64,000 bases of DNA from Clostridium_AM tanneri (GCF_033659955.1 NZ_JARUJP010000006.1:62001-126000), one strand, 5' to 3'; counted from the first letter of the stretch, positions 25,449 through 34,940 are shown. Notes: generated from the letters alone by a model not told the origin. Numbers and translations are program-made.

Positions 25449-27485
25449 TTATCCCAAATTATATATATCAGAAAACTCAATATTCACCTTTTCCATTATG
25501 TCCCCTCCTACAAATAAGTTCTTGCCACACTCTTCTCCTTTTGTAATATTCAATGGAATATCAATAACAAACTCGCTCCCTTCTCCCTCTTCACTTATTA
25601 AAGTTATAGTTCCTTTGTGCATTTCTACTAAAGATTTTACTATAGAGAGACCAATTCCGCTTCCTTCACATTTTCTTGTCAGTAAATTGTTAGCCTGTAC
25701 AAATCTTTCAAAGATATTGCTCTGCTTATTCAACGGTATACCTATTCCGTTATCTTTTATAGATATAGTGATACCTTCATCACTATTATATATATTAATA
25801 GTAATAGCACCTCCATATTCTCTTCTATATTTTATTGAATTTGAAATTAAATTAAGCATCACCCTTTCAATCATATCTGGATCACAGGCGGTTATCTTTT
25901 CTTCTATATCCGTATCAAAAGTAATCTCCATTCCATTACCTTGTATGTAGGGTAACACTGATTCTACAGTATTTTCAACTAAACTTACTATGTCACAATT
26001 TTTTAAGTTAAATTTATAAAATCCAGCATCAATCTTAGTAATGTCTATTAAATTGTTAACCAGTCTAAGTAATCTATAGCAGTTTTGTCTTACTGTTGAT
26101 ATATATTTAGTTATATTATAGATATTTTCGTTTTTAATATATATATCCATAACTTGAAGTGCACTATAAATAACATTTATAGGCGTTCTAAACTCATGGG
26201 ATAGATTTGCAAAAAATTCTGTTCTTAGCTTTTCAAGTTCCATTGTTTCTTTAAGCTTTCTTTCAACTTCTTTCCTCTTCTGTTTTTCAGCAATATCTTT
26301 AAACACAAAATAGCTGTAATTTAAACCACCATATCTTATATTTAATTTGGATACATCTACATACAAATAACTTCCATCCAAAGCAAGAAGCTTTAGTCCA
26401 TGGTAATTCCGTTCCCCTTCTTCCTTCTGGCTTGCAATGCAAGTTTTAACAAGATCTCTATGCTCTTCTGGTACAACCTTCAATAGACATTCACCTATAA
26501 GCTCTTCTTGTGATTTTGCTTTAAAGAGACTTAAGGCACTTTTGTTAGCAAAGGTGATCTTTTCTCCCTTTTTTACTATTATGGGAACCTGTATATTTTC
26601 TACTAAGTTTTTGTATCTCTGTCTATCATCCTCTGCAATTTTCCGTGCATATTCAAGTTCCCTGTTACGTTCATTTAATCTTATATTTTTTATACTGAGT
26701 TCTGAGAATAAAAACTTAAAGGGTGCTCTTAAGGTGCTCTGTACTGCTGCTTTATATAAGAAAAAGTAAGATAAAATTAATAATAAGTGTCCAACAATAT
26801 TTTGTGTACTATATTCATTTATATATAAGCTAAAAAGAACATTAGAGGCTAAAATTAATACTAAAGAATAAAATAAGTAACTATAAACCTGCTGATTAAA
26901 GTAAAATTTTGCTTTTCTCAACTTTATAATGCTGATAATGTACATTATACATATCATAAATTCACTTACCTTCTTGAATGTAGTAAGTCCGTAACCTTCT
27001 ATATAGCATACTGGGAATACTCTAAAATAAAAAATGGATAAAAGTAGTATGAATGATATAGATAAAAACATGTAAAATATCACATTAATCTTTAATCTTG
27101 TTCTTATATACCTAAATGCTAATACAGCAGTTATACAACTATAATAGCTTTTAATTAAGTTAAGCTGCACAGTAAGATTATAATTACTTTGACCTATAAT
27201 ACTTATGCCTTGGTAAGCAGCCATCTGCATAAACTCAAATAGGAATATGAAAGCAAAAGCTACAGCCAAAAATGCAAAAAACTCATTTTTGCATATCTTA
27301 TAAGTGTTTAGCGCTATAATACATACGCTCATTCCCACAATATTAGTTAGATATTCAATAAAAATATGGGTAAAAAGCCAATTTTTTATTAAAAGGTTTA
27401 AAAATATGACTAAAATAACAATAATAATAATTTTCTTATGTATAAATTTATCCAGTGTCTCACAACTATTTGTAGTATTTTTCAT
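25449..27485 (-). CDS. Orphan hybrid-free sensor histidine kinase with MASE3-like membrane domain and PAS
   Basis: A 678-residue kinase. Residues about 13-270 form eight membrane helices in the pattern of a MASE3 sensor domain. A coiled segment leads to a PAS domain (about 290-400; TFANKSALSLFKAKSQEELIG). HisKA follows with FFANLSHEFRTPINVIYSAL, then HATPase with NLISNSIKYRREYGG, DNGIGIP and GSGIGLSIVKSL. The ATG at 27485 fits the GGGGGG site better than the ATG six bases earlier. No response regulator is adjacent, so it is an orphan. In Clostridium some orphan kinases feed Spo0A; that is only a possibility here. Confidence 0.88.
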   Translation of the reverse strand: MKNTTNSCETLDKFIHKKIIIIVILVIFLNLLIKNWLFTHIFIEYLTNIVGMSVCIIALNTYKICKNEFFAFLAVAFAFIFLFEFMQMAAYQGISIIGQSNYNLTVQLNLIKSYYSCITAVLAFRYIRTRLKINVIFYMFLSISFILLLSIFYFRVFPVCYIEGYGLTTFKKVSEFMICIMYIISIIKLRKAKFYFNQQVYSYLFYSLVLILASNVLFSLYINEYSTQNIVGHLLLILSYFFLYKAAVQSTLRAPFKFLFSELSIKNIRLNERNRELEYARKIAEDDRQRYKNLVENIQVPIIVKKGEKITFANKSALSLFKAKSQEELIGECLLKVVPEEHRDLVKTCIASQKEEGERNYHGLKLLALDGSYLYVDVSKLNIRYGGLNYSYFVFKDIAEKQKRKEVERKLKETMELEKLRTEFFANLSHEFRTPINVIYSALQVMDIYIKNENIYNITKYISTVRQNCYRLLRLVNNLIDITKIDAGFYKFNLKNCDIVSLVENTVESVLPYIQGNGMEITFDTDIEEKITACDPDMIERVMLNLISNSIKYRREYGGAITINIYNSDEGITISIKDNGIGIPLNKQSNIFERFVQANNLLTRKCEGSGIGLSIVKSLVEMHKGTITLISEEGEGSEFVIDIPLNITKGEECGKNLFVGGDIMEKVNIEFSDIYNLG

Positions 27486-27729
27486 ATGCATCCCCCCTGA
27501 TGCATATAAGTTCTATACAAGTATCCGTATTCCTTTCGTAATATTTTAAATTTTGAAAATACATTATTCTTATAGAATATTTATTTGATAACAGAGCTTT
27601 TCTAATTAGATATTGATAATAAAAATCTGCCCATTTATTTAGATTATACTATTTTTTACAATATAGTATTAACCTTTTGTTATTTAAAAACATAATATGT
27701 AATGTAAGCTTTTAAAGGAGAGTATAAGA

Positions 27730-28116
27730 ATGTATTTTTACTATAGCAATTGCCCTTATGAACCGCTTTGTCGCCAAACTTTTCAACCTGAACAGTTTAG
27801 TTTATCTCCTGGTTTAACAGGAACTCCACCTTCTATAGCTCCTCCTGGTCCTCCACCTAACTTTATACCATCTAAAATACAAGCTGTGTACGAAACTACT
27901 GGTTCAGGCACTGGATTTTTTTATGCTGTTGATACCAGTGTAATAGGTACATGTATGTTTAGATATGTCTATATATGGCTGAATATTAATACTGGATTTT
28001 GGTCATGGATTAATTATGTAGATGATACCTCTTTCGCTGGCTATAGATGGACTGGTTCTAACTGGGTACCTTTTAGGTTGAATTCAGATTTAGTTGCTGG
28101 ATTTGGATGCTTCTAA
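27730..28116 (+). CDS. Small Pro/aromatic-rich protein of unknown function, copy 1
   Basis: A 128-residue protein. The N-terminal 50 residues are Pro-rich (GLTGTPPSIAPPGPPPNFIP). The C-terminal half is rich in Trp, Tyr and Phe (FRYVYIWLNINTGFWSWINY, then AGYRWTGSNWVPF). It resembles, from memory, a set of short Clostridium and Bacillus proteins with a FW..(x)..GWRW core that are sometimes labelled transporter without evidence. There is no signal peptide or membrane helix. AAAGGAGAG precedes the ATG. A damaged second copy follows at 28147. Function is unknown; a surface or spore protein is possible. Confidence 0.7.
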   Translation: MYFYYSNCPYEPLCRQTFQPEQFSLSPGLTGTPPSIAPPGPPPNFIPSKIQAVYETTGSGTGFFYAVDTSVIGTCMFRYVYIWLNINTGFWSWINYVDDTSFAGYRWTGSNWVPFRLNSDLVAGFGCF

Positions 28117-28146
28117 CGATCCTCTAGGATGTGATTTAAATTGGTT

Positions 28147-28506
28147 ATGTCAAATAATTTTAACAGTTCTTCATTTAGATGAGGTACTCAATGCTTTCCA
28201 CCTGTAGGTGGAACAATAGGTTCACTAATTTCTAAACCACCTGTTTCACCTCCACCAAACTTTACCTCTTCAAAATCATCGCCTGTTAACTACTTACAAA
28301 TGACTGGTCTAGGTGTAGATTCTGCTCCTCTTAAAGCTGCTATATTTAAATACACATACCTATGGTTTAGAGATGGCGTAGAATTCTGGGCTTATATTTC
28401 TTTTATAGGCGGAGGACATACTGCTGGTTGGAGATGGGATGGTTATAACTGGCATCCCTTTGAAGTTGATATTAGAAAGATTGATAAATTTATATATTAT
28501 CAATAG
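28147..28506 (+). pseudogene. Second copy of the Pro/aromatic-rich protein, interrupted by an in-frame TGA
   Basis: From the ATG at 28147 the frame reads MSNNFNSSSFR, a TGA (28180-28182), then continues open to 28506. The continuation has the same layout as the gene upstream: Pro-rich KPPVSPPPNFTSSK, then FKYTYLWFRDGVEFWAYI and AGWRWDGYNWHPF. No ATG, GTG or TTG lies between the TGA and this conserved part until an internal ATG (28300), which has no ribosome binding site and would lose the Pro-rich half. It is most simply a duplicate inactivated by one nonsense change. Stop readthrough or recoding is less likely, and a sequencing error is possible. Confidence 0.6.
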
Positions 28507-28688
28507 GCAAAGTATAAAATTTAGTTATTTTTAAAAATTTAAATTTTACACTTGCGTTTTAATAAACATTAATATATAATAATAAATATCAAAGGAAAAT
28601 ATTTATTAATTGATCCCCCTTAATTAATGACATATTAATTGATTAAAATAAGGATAAACTTATAAATGGATGTTTTTCTTTGTTTTCG

Positions 28689-28717
28689 TTGACACTCCTC
28701 CCCCTATATATACATTA
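28689..28717 (+). promoter_or_regulatory. Promoter-like sequence just upstream of a terminator
   Basis: A perfect -35 TTGACA (28689-28694) is followed by TACATTAT starting 16 bases later (-10 candidates TACATT or CATTAT, with 16- or 18-base spacers). A start near 28724 would be only about 45 bases before the end of the hairpin terminator at 28731-28769, giving a very short RNA. Confidence 0.35.
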
Positions 28718-28730
28718 TAAGACCAATTTT

Positions 28731-28769
28731 GGAGCAGATATAGATTGACCCTATATCTGCTCCTTTTTT
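28731..28769 (+). terminator. Strong intrinsic terminator
   Basis: GGAGCAGATATAG and CTATATCTGCTCC form a perfect 13-bp stem with a 6-base loop and a run of seven or more T. It separates the aromatic-rich protein genes from the chemoreceptor downstream. Confidence 0.9.
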
Positions 28770-28854
28770 TACGCTTTGTATAAACATATTGAACATATTA
28801 ATAAATATTAGTAATATATAATTAATCTATTACATATTTGGTGGAGGAAATTAT

Positions 28855-30591
28855 ATGAAAAATAACAAAATACGAAGAAATTTAATTATGCTCATATCCA
28901 TATGCATAATAATTACAGTAAGTTTAGGCACATTCTCTTGGACTTCACTAAGCCAGATTAAAGAACAATCCAATGCTAGGTTATCATTGATTGAAAACTA
29001 TCTTGAATTAGTTGATAGTTCCCGTAGTACCCAACTTCACTTTAAAAAACAGGTACAAGCTTGGAAAAACACCCTTCTTAGAGGTACAAATAAAGAATCC
29101 TTGGAAAGCAATTACAAAGAGTTTTTAAATGAAAGTGAAAAGGTTAAATCAGATCTTCAAGCACTAAAAGAACATATGAAAGAACTTAATATTGATACTA
29201 AGATAGTAGATGACTTTTCTAATAGTCACAATAAGTTAAATGAAGCTTACAATAATGCATTAAAAAGCTTTGATCCTAATACAGCTGACAGCTATATTAC
29301 TGTAGATACTCTAGTAAAAGGACAGGACAGAGTCCCTACAGATATGCTAGATAGCTTAGTAGAGCAAATAAAGGCTATTTCTCATAATTCCATCAAAGAA
29401 ATCAATAAAAAGGCCGAGCTTCAAAATTTGCAGTTTAAAAGAATATTAATCTCTATTATAGTATTTGGAATTTTGCTTATAGTGCTACTTAGTGTTACTA
29501 CAATGAAAACCTATAGGAATATTGCAATATTTATCTCTCAAATGTCTTCTTTAATTACCAAGGTAGAAGAAGGTGACCTGACAGTTCAGGGAAAAATTCA
29601 CTCTAAAGACGAGTTAGGATACCTTATGAAATCTTTTAATAATTTAGTATTAAATATTAGAGATTTATTATCTAAGTCAAAAGAACTTAGTAAAGCTGTA
29701 ACGTCATCTTCAGAGGATATGATGAAGTTTACAAATGAAGTTTCTAAGGCTTCTGAACAGGTTACAAATAGTATAACAAATGTTTCTAAAGGGGCTTTTA
29801 ATCAAGCTGCCGCTGCTAAAGAAGGAAGCAATTCTATAAGCTTTATTACTGAAAAGCTTATAAATATAAACGAAAATATATCATACTCTGAGGAATTATC
29901 CCAAAAGGGTGAGGAAGTGGCAACATCCGGTGTTCAGATTATTAAACATCAAAGTGATACAATGTCAGAAAACCTACAAGCCTTTAGTAAAGTACTTATG
30001 TCAATGGATTCTCTTTCGCAAAAATCCCAAGAAATCGGACAAATTATCAGTACCATTGAAAGCATTACAGCTCAAACAAATTTACTGGCTTTAAACGCAT
30101 CAATAGAGGCAGCTCGTGCCGGTGAACATGGAAGAGGTTTTGCAGTAGTTGCTGAAGAAATACGTAAACTGTCAGAGCAATCTAATGATGCTACGAAAAA
30201 CATATATAACTTGATTAATGAAACTCAAGCTTATACACGACAGTCCTCAGAGGAAGTTCACAATATGAATAGTCTAATGGAAGAACAGAAAAAGGCTGTC
30301 TTAAGCACAATTGAAATGTTTGATAATATTAAGAAAGTGTCTACAACTATAAAGGAACATATACATGAAATTGCTACGGAAATAGAAAATATTGAGAAAG
30401 ACGCTTCATTTGTAGATACCTCTATAAAAAATATAGCAGTTATATCAGATGAAAACGCCAATGAAACAGAAGAAGTTGCTGCTTCCGCAGAGGAACAGCT
30501 TTCATCTATCCAAAGCATTGAAACAGAAGCAGAAAATTTAGTAACTATCTGTGAATCTCTTGAGGAAGCCATAAATAAGTTTAAAGTGTAA
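28855..30591 (+). CDS. Methyl-accepting chemotaxis protein with helical periplasmic-type sensor
   Basis: A 578-residue chemoreceptor. TM1 is about residues 11-30, a helical 4HB-type sensor domain is about 31-190, TM2 is about 198-217, and a HAMP domain with EEGDLTVQGKIHSKDELGYL follows. The cytoplasmic signalling tip is AQTNLLALNASIEAARAG. The C-terminal EEVAASAEEQLSSIQSIE is a typical methylation helix. GGTGGAGG precedes the ATG. It differs clearly from the receptors at 2839 and 45739 in its sensor, so it reads a different signal. No chemotaxis genes are adjacent. Confidence 0.95.
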   Translation: MKNNKIRRNLIMLISICIIITVSLGTFSWTSLSQIKEQSNARLSLIENYLELVDSSRSTQLHFKKQVQAWKNTLLRGTNKESLESNYKEFLNESEKVKSDLQALKEHMKELNIDTKIVDDFSNSHNKLNEAYNNALKSFDPNTADSYITVDTLVKGQDRVPTDMLDSLVEQIKAISHNSIKEINKKAELQNLQFKRILISIIVFGILLIVLLSVTTMKTYRNIAIFISQMSSLITKVEEGDLTVQGKIHSKDELGYLMKSFNNLVLNIRDLLSKSKELSKAVTSSSEDMMKFTNEVSKASEQVTNSITNVSKGAFNQAAAAKEGSNSISFITEKLININENISYSEELSQKGEEVATSGVQIIKHQSDTMSENLQAFSKVLMSMDSLSQKSQEIGQIISTIESITAQTNLLALNASIEAARAGEHGRGFAVVAEEIRKLSEQSNDATKNIYNLINETQAYTRQSSEEVHNMNSLMEEQKKAVLSTIEMFDNIKKVSTTIKEHIHEIATEIENIEKDASFVDTSIKNIAVISDENANETEEVAASAEEQLSSIQSIETEAENLVTICESLEEAINKFKV

Positions 30592-30728
30592 TTAACAATT
30601 AAGATGTCCTGTAAAACAGCATTTGTTACGGAAACGTACTTATTAACAGTAACCTAACCTCACTTATAAGAATATGATGAATTAGTAAAGACTATTTACA
30701 ATACAGATTAAAAAGTGAGGTGTTTTAA

Positions 30729-32198
30729 ATGTCTGTAAGACATTATGTATTGTTTTCAACAGATGGATTTATAAATTCACCTTCAAGTTCTAGCCTTTCT
30801 GATAACTCAACAGATAGGAAAAACCTATATGTTTTTGGCTTTGTAGGAGGGTTATTTAGGGTAGACAGTACCATAATCAATTCTAATTTAAATTGGCAAA
30901 ATCCTCATAACTGGAGTGATTACCAAAACTTAAAAGGTACTGCCTCTATCCCCTCTCCATTAATATGGGGTGAAGTAGATGATGATATATTAATAACCTT
31001 AATAAACCTAGGTATGAAATACAGACCAGATCTTAGAAATTATCACACAATCCATATTCACGGAGCCCATGTATCCACTCAAATAGATGGATTCCCTGAA
31101 ACCTCCTTTGGTGTGCCTGTATGGGAAAAGTTAAAGGAATGCCCTCCTGCAATCACTTACTATTACAAACCAATGGGTAGCGGCACTTGTATGTATCATT
31201 GCCAGGTTGAAGCCTCCGAACATATTCAAATGGGTATGTATGGAGCACTAATTGTGTACCCTTCCATGAAAAGCTTAAATGAAGCCGGTATAAAGAAGAA
31301 TAAGTCTGGTAGATGGTGTTTTAATGGCACTGAACAAAGTCATATTCCTTTTACTGCTACTAATAGAAATTTTGCATACGAAAATGTTTCTACTTATTTC
31401 GACAAAGAATACACCATGCTTTTGTCAGATATAGACTCTACATGGCATGAAAGTGTTTTTAACAATTCATCCTTCAACGCCATAAATTACAAATCAGACT
31501 ATTGGTTAATTAATGGAAGATCTTTTCCTGATACACTTTATCCCCATCCTTTAACATCAAAGGCAGGGGAAGCTAACTATGAGTCTTATGTTCATGTGAA
31601 AACAGGAGAAAAGTTTCTTCTAAGAATGATAAATATGGGGTATCAGGTAGTGCCTTGGTATGTTCATGGATGGCCTTTTCTAGTGGCTGGAAAAGATGCA
31701 GTTCTGAATAGCATTTTAAAATTGAAGTCACATTTAAATATTAAAAATACTGCAAATGAAATTGGTGAAATGGGATGCACTGTTTCTATAGCCTCAGGTC
31801 AAACCTATGATTTAATTATATCTTCAGATGACAAGAGAGAGGAATACAAAAACTATATAACAAAAGGTTTTTCTGGAGTGCCTTATTTATATAGTCAGCT
31901 TAAATCTCTATCTCAAGAAGATTCCTCAGCAATCTTTAATATTCCAACAGAGCCTTTAAAATGCCAAAAACCTACTCTTACGAATTATCTACAAATTTAT
32001 TCTCAGGGCAGTAATGATGTCAATGATAAATTATTCCCTCAATTTTACCCTATGCATAATCATGATGGTTATAAAGTAACTAACAATGGTATATATCCTG
32101 GGGGACAACTTGCTTTTATTCAGGTAGATGCACCGGATAAACTTGAGGAAGTCATAAAAAATAAAAGAAAAAAAAGAGATGATTATGAATTTTTTTAA
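30729..32198 (+). CDS. Multicopper oxidase-like cupredoxin protein without signal peptide
   Basis: A 489-residue protein with copper-ligand motifs: HIHG (His109, His111), YHCQVEASEHIQMGM (His157, Cys158, His165, Met170, the type-1 pattern), WYVHGWPF and, near the C-terminus, MHNHDGY. In multicopper oxidases the first of these would read HCH; here residue 159 is Gln, so one trinuclear-site ligand appears lost. There is no signal peptide or TAT motif, as in the spore-coat laccase CotA. A ribosome binding site GTGAGGTG precedes the ATG. Spore-surface or cytoplasmic location and real oxidase activity are both open, notably because oxygen-dependent enzymes are unusual in an anaerobe. Confidence 0.75.
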   Translation: MSVRHYVLFSTDGFINSPSSSSLSDNSTDRKNLYVFGFVGGLFRVDSTIINSNLNWQNPHNWSDYQNLKGTASIPSPLIWGEVDDDILITLINLGMKYRPDLRNYHTIHIHGAHVSTQIDGFPETSFGVPVWEKLKECPPAITYYYKPMGSGTCMYHCQVEASEHIQMGMYGALIVYPSMKSLNEAGIKKNKSGRWCFNGTEQSHIPFTATNRNFAYENVSTYFDKEYTMLLSDIDSTWHESVFNNSSFNAINYKSDYWLINGRSFPDTLYPHPLTSKAGEANYESYVHVKTGEKFLLRMINMGYQVVPWYVHGWPFLVAGKDAVLNSILKLKSHLNIKNTANEIGEMGCTVSIASGQTYDLIISSDDKREEYKNYITKGFSGVPYLYSQLKSLSQEDSSAIFNIPTEPLKCQKPTLTNYLQIYSQGSNDVNDKLFPQFYPMHNHDGYKVTNNGIYPGGQLAFIQVDAPDKLEEVIKNKRKKRDDYEFF

Positions 32199-32205
32199 CT
32201 AAATT

Positions 32206-32246
32206 GATAATGGACAATGAAGAAAAACTTCTTCACTGTCCATTAT
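32206..32246. terminator. Bidirectional terminator
   Basis: ATAATGGACA..TGAAGAA and TTCTTCA..TGTCCATTAT form a long stem between the convergent multicopper-oxidase-like gene and thiI. Confidence 0.85.
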
Positions 32247-32249
32247 TTA

Positions 32250-33392
32250 TTATCTAAAAACTTCAGTGCCCTTAACTGCATTTTCTACAAGCAGTTCAAT
32301 GTCAAGAGCCTCTTCAGCCTTTCTTATACTATCAAGTCTTGGCTTTGTCTTAGGATGCTTAGGTACAAAAATAGTACAGCAATCTTCATAAGGTAAAATT
32401 GAAGTTTCGTAAGTTCCTATATCTCTAGATATATCCATTATATCTATCTTATCCATAGCAATTAAAGGTCTAAATACTGGTCTATCTGCTACATCATTAC
32501 TTACTACCAGACCTTCCATAGTTTGACTTGCAACCTGCCCTACACTCTCACCAGTAGTTACAGAATTAACTTCATGAATTTCTGCTAACTTACAAGCTAA
32601 TCTCATCATAAATCTTCTCATTATTATTGTTAGTTCATCTTCTCTACACTTTTCAATAATCTGCATCTGAATTTCTGTAAAAGGAACCACATATAAATTT
32701 ATTCTTCCTGTATATTCCTTTAAAATATATGCTAAATCCTTAACCTTTTCTTTAGCTCTTTCACTAGTGTAAGGGTGGCTATGGAAGTATACACAATTTA
32801 GCTCTACTCCACGTCTAGCCATCATGTAACCTGCTACTGGAGAATCTATTCCTCCTGAAAGCATAAGCATCGTGCTGCCATTTGTACCATAAGGCATACC
32901 ACCTACAGCCTTTATTCTCTTAGAATAAACATAGGCTCTCTCTCTTATTTCCACATTTACTATGCATTCTGGCTTGCTTACACTTACCTTTAAGTCTTCG
33001 CTGTTTCTTAAAATATAAGCTCCTACTTCTCTACTTACTTCCATAGAGTTCCCTGGAAAACTCTTATTAGCTCTATTAGTTTCTACCTTAAAAGTAGCTG
33101 GCTTAATTTCTTCTATTTCCTTAAGGGCCTGTTTTTGAATTTCCTCCATATTGGCTGCAACTTCAGTTACTATACATATTTCAGAAACTCCAAATACTCT
33201 CTTTACCCTCTTTATTCCCTCTTCAATATCCTCACATTCTAAAAACCATCTTCCTTGGTCTGAAACAAAACTATAATTTGTACCCTCTAATACTCTCTTT
33301 ATGTTATCATTTAATCTTCTTTCGAACTTTCCTCTATTTAATCCTTTTAAAAATATTTCTGGTGCATATTTTATCAATAATAATTTCTTCAT
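32250..33392 (-). CDS. thiI: tRNA 4-thiouridine sulfurtransferase ThiI
   Basis: A 380-residue enzyme that activates U8 of tRNA with ATP and transfers sulfur to make 4-thiouridine; it can also supply sulfur for thiamine. The N-terminal ferredoxin-like and THUMP domains span about 1-165, and the PP-loop pyrophosphatase motif is MLSGGIDSPVAGYMMARRG. It is the short form that lacks the C-terminal rhodanese domain of E. coli ThiI, as usual in Gram-positives. The gene overlaps the desulfurase gene by 4 bases, which fits the known sulfur relay from IscS/NifZ-type desulfurases to ThiI. Confidence 0.96.
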   Translation of the reverse strand: MKKLLLIKYAPEIFLKGLNRGKFERRLNDNIKRVLEGTNYSFVSDQGRWFLECEDIEEGIKRVKRVFGVSEICIVTEVAANMEEIQKQALKEIEEIKPATFKVETNRANKSFPGNSMEVSREVGAYILRNSEDLKVSVSKPECIVNVEIRERAYVYSKRIKAVGGMPYGTNGSTMLMLSGGIDSPVAGYMMARRGVELNCVYFHSHPYTSERAKEKVKDLAYILKEYTGRINLYVVPFTEIQMQIIEKCREDELTIIMRRFMMRLACKLAEIHEVNSVTTGESVGQVASQTMEGLVVSNDVADRPVFRPLIAMDKIDIMDISRDIGTYETSILPYEDCCTIFVPKHPKTKPRLDSIRKAEEALDIELLVENAVKGTEVFR

Positions 33393-34525
33393 TTTCCAAC
33401 TCTCCTTAAAAATTTCAAGGCATTTTTTAAAGCCTCTATTGTATAATCTACTTCTTCTCTAGTATTATGCTCACTAAAACTAAATCTTATTGTACCCTTA
33501 GTTTCCTCAGTTTTCAATCCTATAGCACCCAGTACATGGCTATCTTTATTACCCTTGGCAGAGCAGGCTGAACCAGTAGAAACATAAATTCCCTTTTCCT
33601 CAAGGAAGTGAAGTAAAACCTCTCCTCTTACACCAGCAAAAGAAATACTTAATACATGAGGAATGTAGCTATCACCTTCGCTATTTATCTTTACATTAGA
33701 TATATCTCTAACCTTTTGTATAAAATACTTTTTTAGTTCTAGTACTCTTTCAAAATTATTTTCACGATTTTTATATATTTTTTCTGCAGCTTTAGCAAAT
33801 CCTACTACTGCCGCCAAATTTTCAGTACCAGATCTAAAACTTTTTTCCTGACCGCCTCCGTATATTAAAGGTTTTGGCATTAATCCTTTTCTAACATAAG
33901 CTACCCCAACTCCCCTTGGACCATGTATCTTATGTCCACTAGCAGATAGCAAGTCTATTTTTGATTTCTGCACATCTATTTTGTATTTGCCATAGCTTTG
34001 TACTGCATCTACATGAAATTTAATTCTACTACTTTTTTCTTTTATAAGTTTACCTATGGCATCAATATCCTGTACTATGCCAGTTTCGTTATTTACATGC
34101 ATGATACTTACAAGTTGTGTATCTTTATTGATACTTTTCTCTAGCTCTTGTAAGTCTATTTTTCCAGTACAATCTACTTTCAGAAAAGTAACCTGTACCC
34201 CCTCTTTTTCTAATTCTTTACATGTATTTAAAACACTAGGATGTTCAATATTGGTAGTAATTATATGAGAACCTTCTTTTATGAAGCCTCTAATTAAAAA
34301 GTTATTACTTTCACTACCTCCTGATGTAAATATTACTTCATCTCTACTACAGTTTAAAGTTTTTGATACTATATCTCTACTTTCATTCATTTTTTGTTCT
34401 GCCTTCAAGCCTAATGAATGGGCTGAAGAAGGGTTTCCATAGTAGTTTTTCATTATATCAACCATTGCTTCAATAACCTCGTCATAAGGCTTTGTAGTAG
34501 CACTGTTATCGAAATAAACCTCCAT
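33389..34525 (-). CDS. iscS: Cysteine desulfurase (IscS/NifS family)
   Basis: A 378-residue PLP enzyme that takes sulfur from cysteine as a persulfide and passes it on. The N-terminal MEVYFDNSATTKP, the PLP-Lys motif SASGHKIHGPRGVG and the catalytic Cys loop STGSACSAKGNK (about residue 324) are present. The ATG at 34525 follows GGGAGTGAT; a GTG nine bases upstream overlaps that site. Because thiI is coupled directly downstream, this is probably the desulfurase dedicated to tRNA thiolation rather than to Suf, which normally uses SufS. A symbol such as nifZ could also apply. Confidence 0.92.
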   Translation of the reverse strand: MEVYFDNSATTKPYDEVIEAMVDIMKNYYGNPSSAHSLGLKAEQKMNESRDIVSKTLNCSRDEVIFTSGGSESNNFLIRGFIKEGSHIITTNIEHPSVLNTCKELEKEGVQVTFLKVDCTGKIDLQELEKSINKDTQLVSIMHVNNETGIVQDIDAIGKLIKEKSSRIKFHVDAVQSYGKYKIDVQKSKIDLLSASGHKIHGPRGVGVAYVRKGLMPKPLIYGGGQEKSFRSGTENLAAVVGFAKAAEKIYKNRENNFERVLELKKYFIQKVRDISNVKINSEGDSYIPHVLSISFAGVRGEVLLHFLEEKGIYVSTGSACSAKGNKDSHVLGAIGLKTEETKGTIRFSFSEHNTREEVDYTIEALKNALKFLRRVGK

Positions 34526-34534
34526 TTTTATCAC

Positions 34535-34940
34535 TCCCTGTATTGATTTCGCATTGTAAGCTATTAATATTATTGACTTACTGTAGCATATTTATCTTAA
34601 TCAGAACTTAATACTTTAAAAATATTAATAGATTTCATCATATACTTAATGGAATAAGCAGTTCTAACTGTAAAAATTCTGTAAGTTTTGTCTGAATTAA
34701 TATTTATTTATACTATTATATCTCTAAAATATTATGATACCAAATTATGTGGTTTTTGTGAAGGAAAAGCTTTAATTTTATAATTAAACTTTAATTCCTC
34801 ATAAATCCAACAATACTAATATAAACTGCCATTATTTAACTTGTACTTTTATCGTTTTAATTATGTTAAAACCGTAGAAAGTGTAAATACTAAAATAAGC
34901 ATTTATACTAATATAAACTATCACCAGGGAGGTTTTTCCT
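34535..34940. other. Divergent intergenic region with a 15-base direct repeat
   Basis: About 406 bases between the divergent desulfurase and amidase genes. An exact 15-base repeat lies at 34813-34827 and 34905-34919 (listed separately). No clear -35/-10 pair was found for either gene. Confidence 0.5.
34813..34919 (+). repeat. Exact direct repeat ATACTAATATAAACT, two copies
   Basis: ATACTAATATAAACT occurs at 34813-34827 and again at 34905-34919, 92 bases apart. The second copy ends 7 bases before the AGGGAGG ribosome binding site of the amidase gene. This could be an operator pair, with possible DNA looping, or part of duplicated promoters. The core is AT-rich, so chance is not fully excluded, but an exact 15-mer is unusual. 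Confidence 0.5.

Larger units (their letters stand above)
28507..28854. other. Intergenic region with a promoter-like and terminator-like pair
   Basis: This 348-base spacer holds the promoter-like sequence at 28689 and the strong terminator at 28731, described separately. The remainder is AT-rich without ORFs or hairpins that stand out. Confidence 0.5.

Noticed and set aside
28180..28182. The TGA in the second aromatic-rich copy as a selenocysteine codon
   Set aside because: No SECIS-like hairpin is obvious just downstream, and there is no family reason for selenocysteine in this protein; a nonsense change is simpler.
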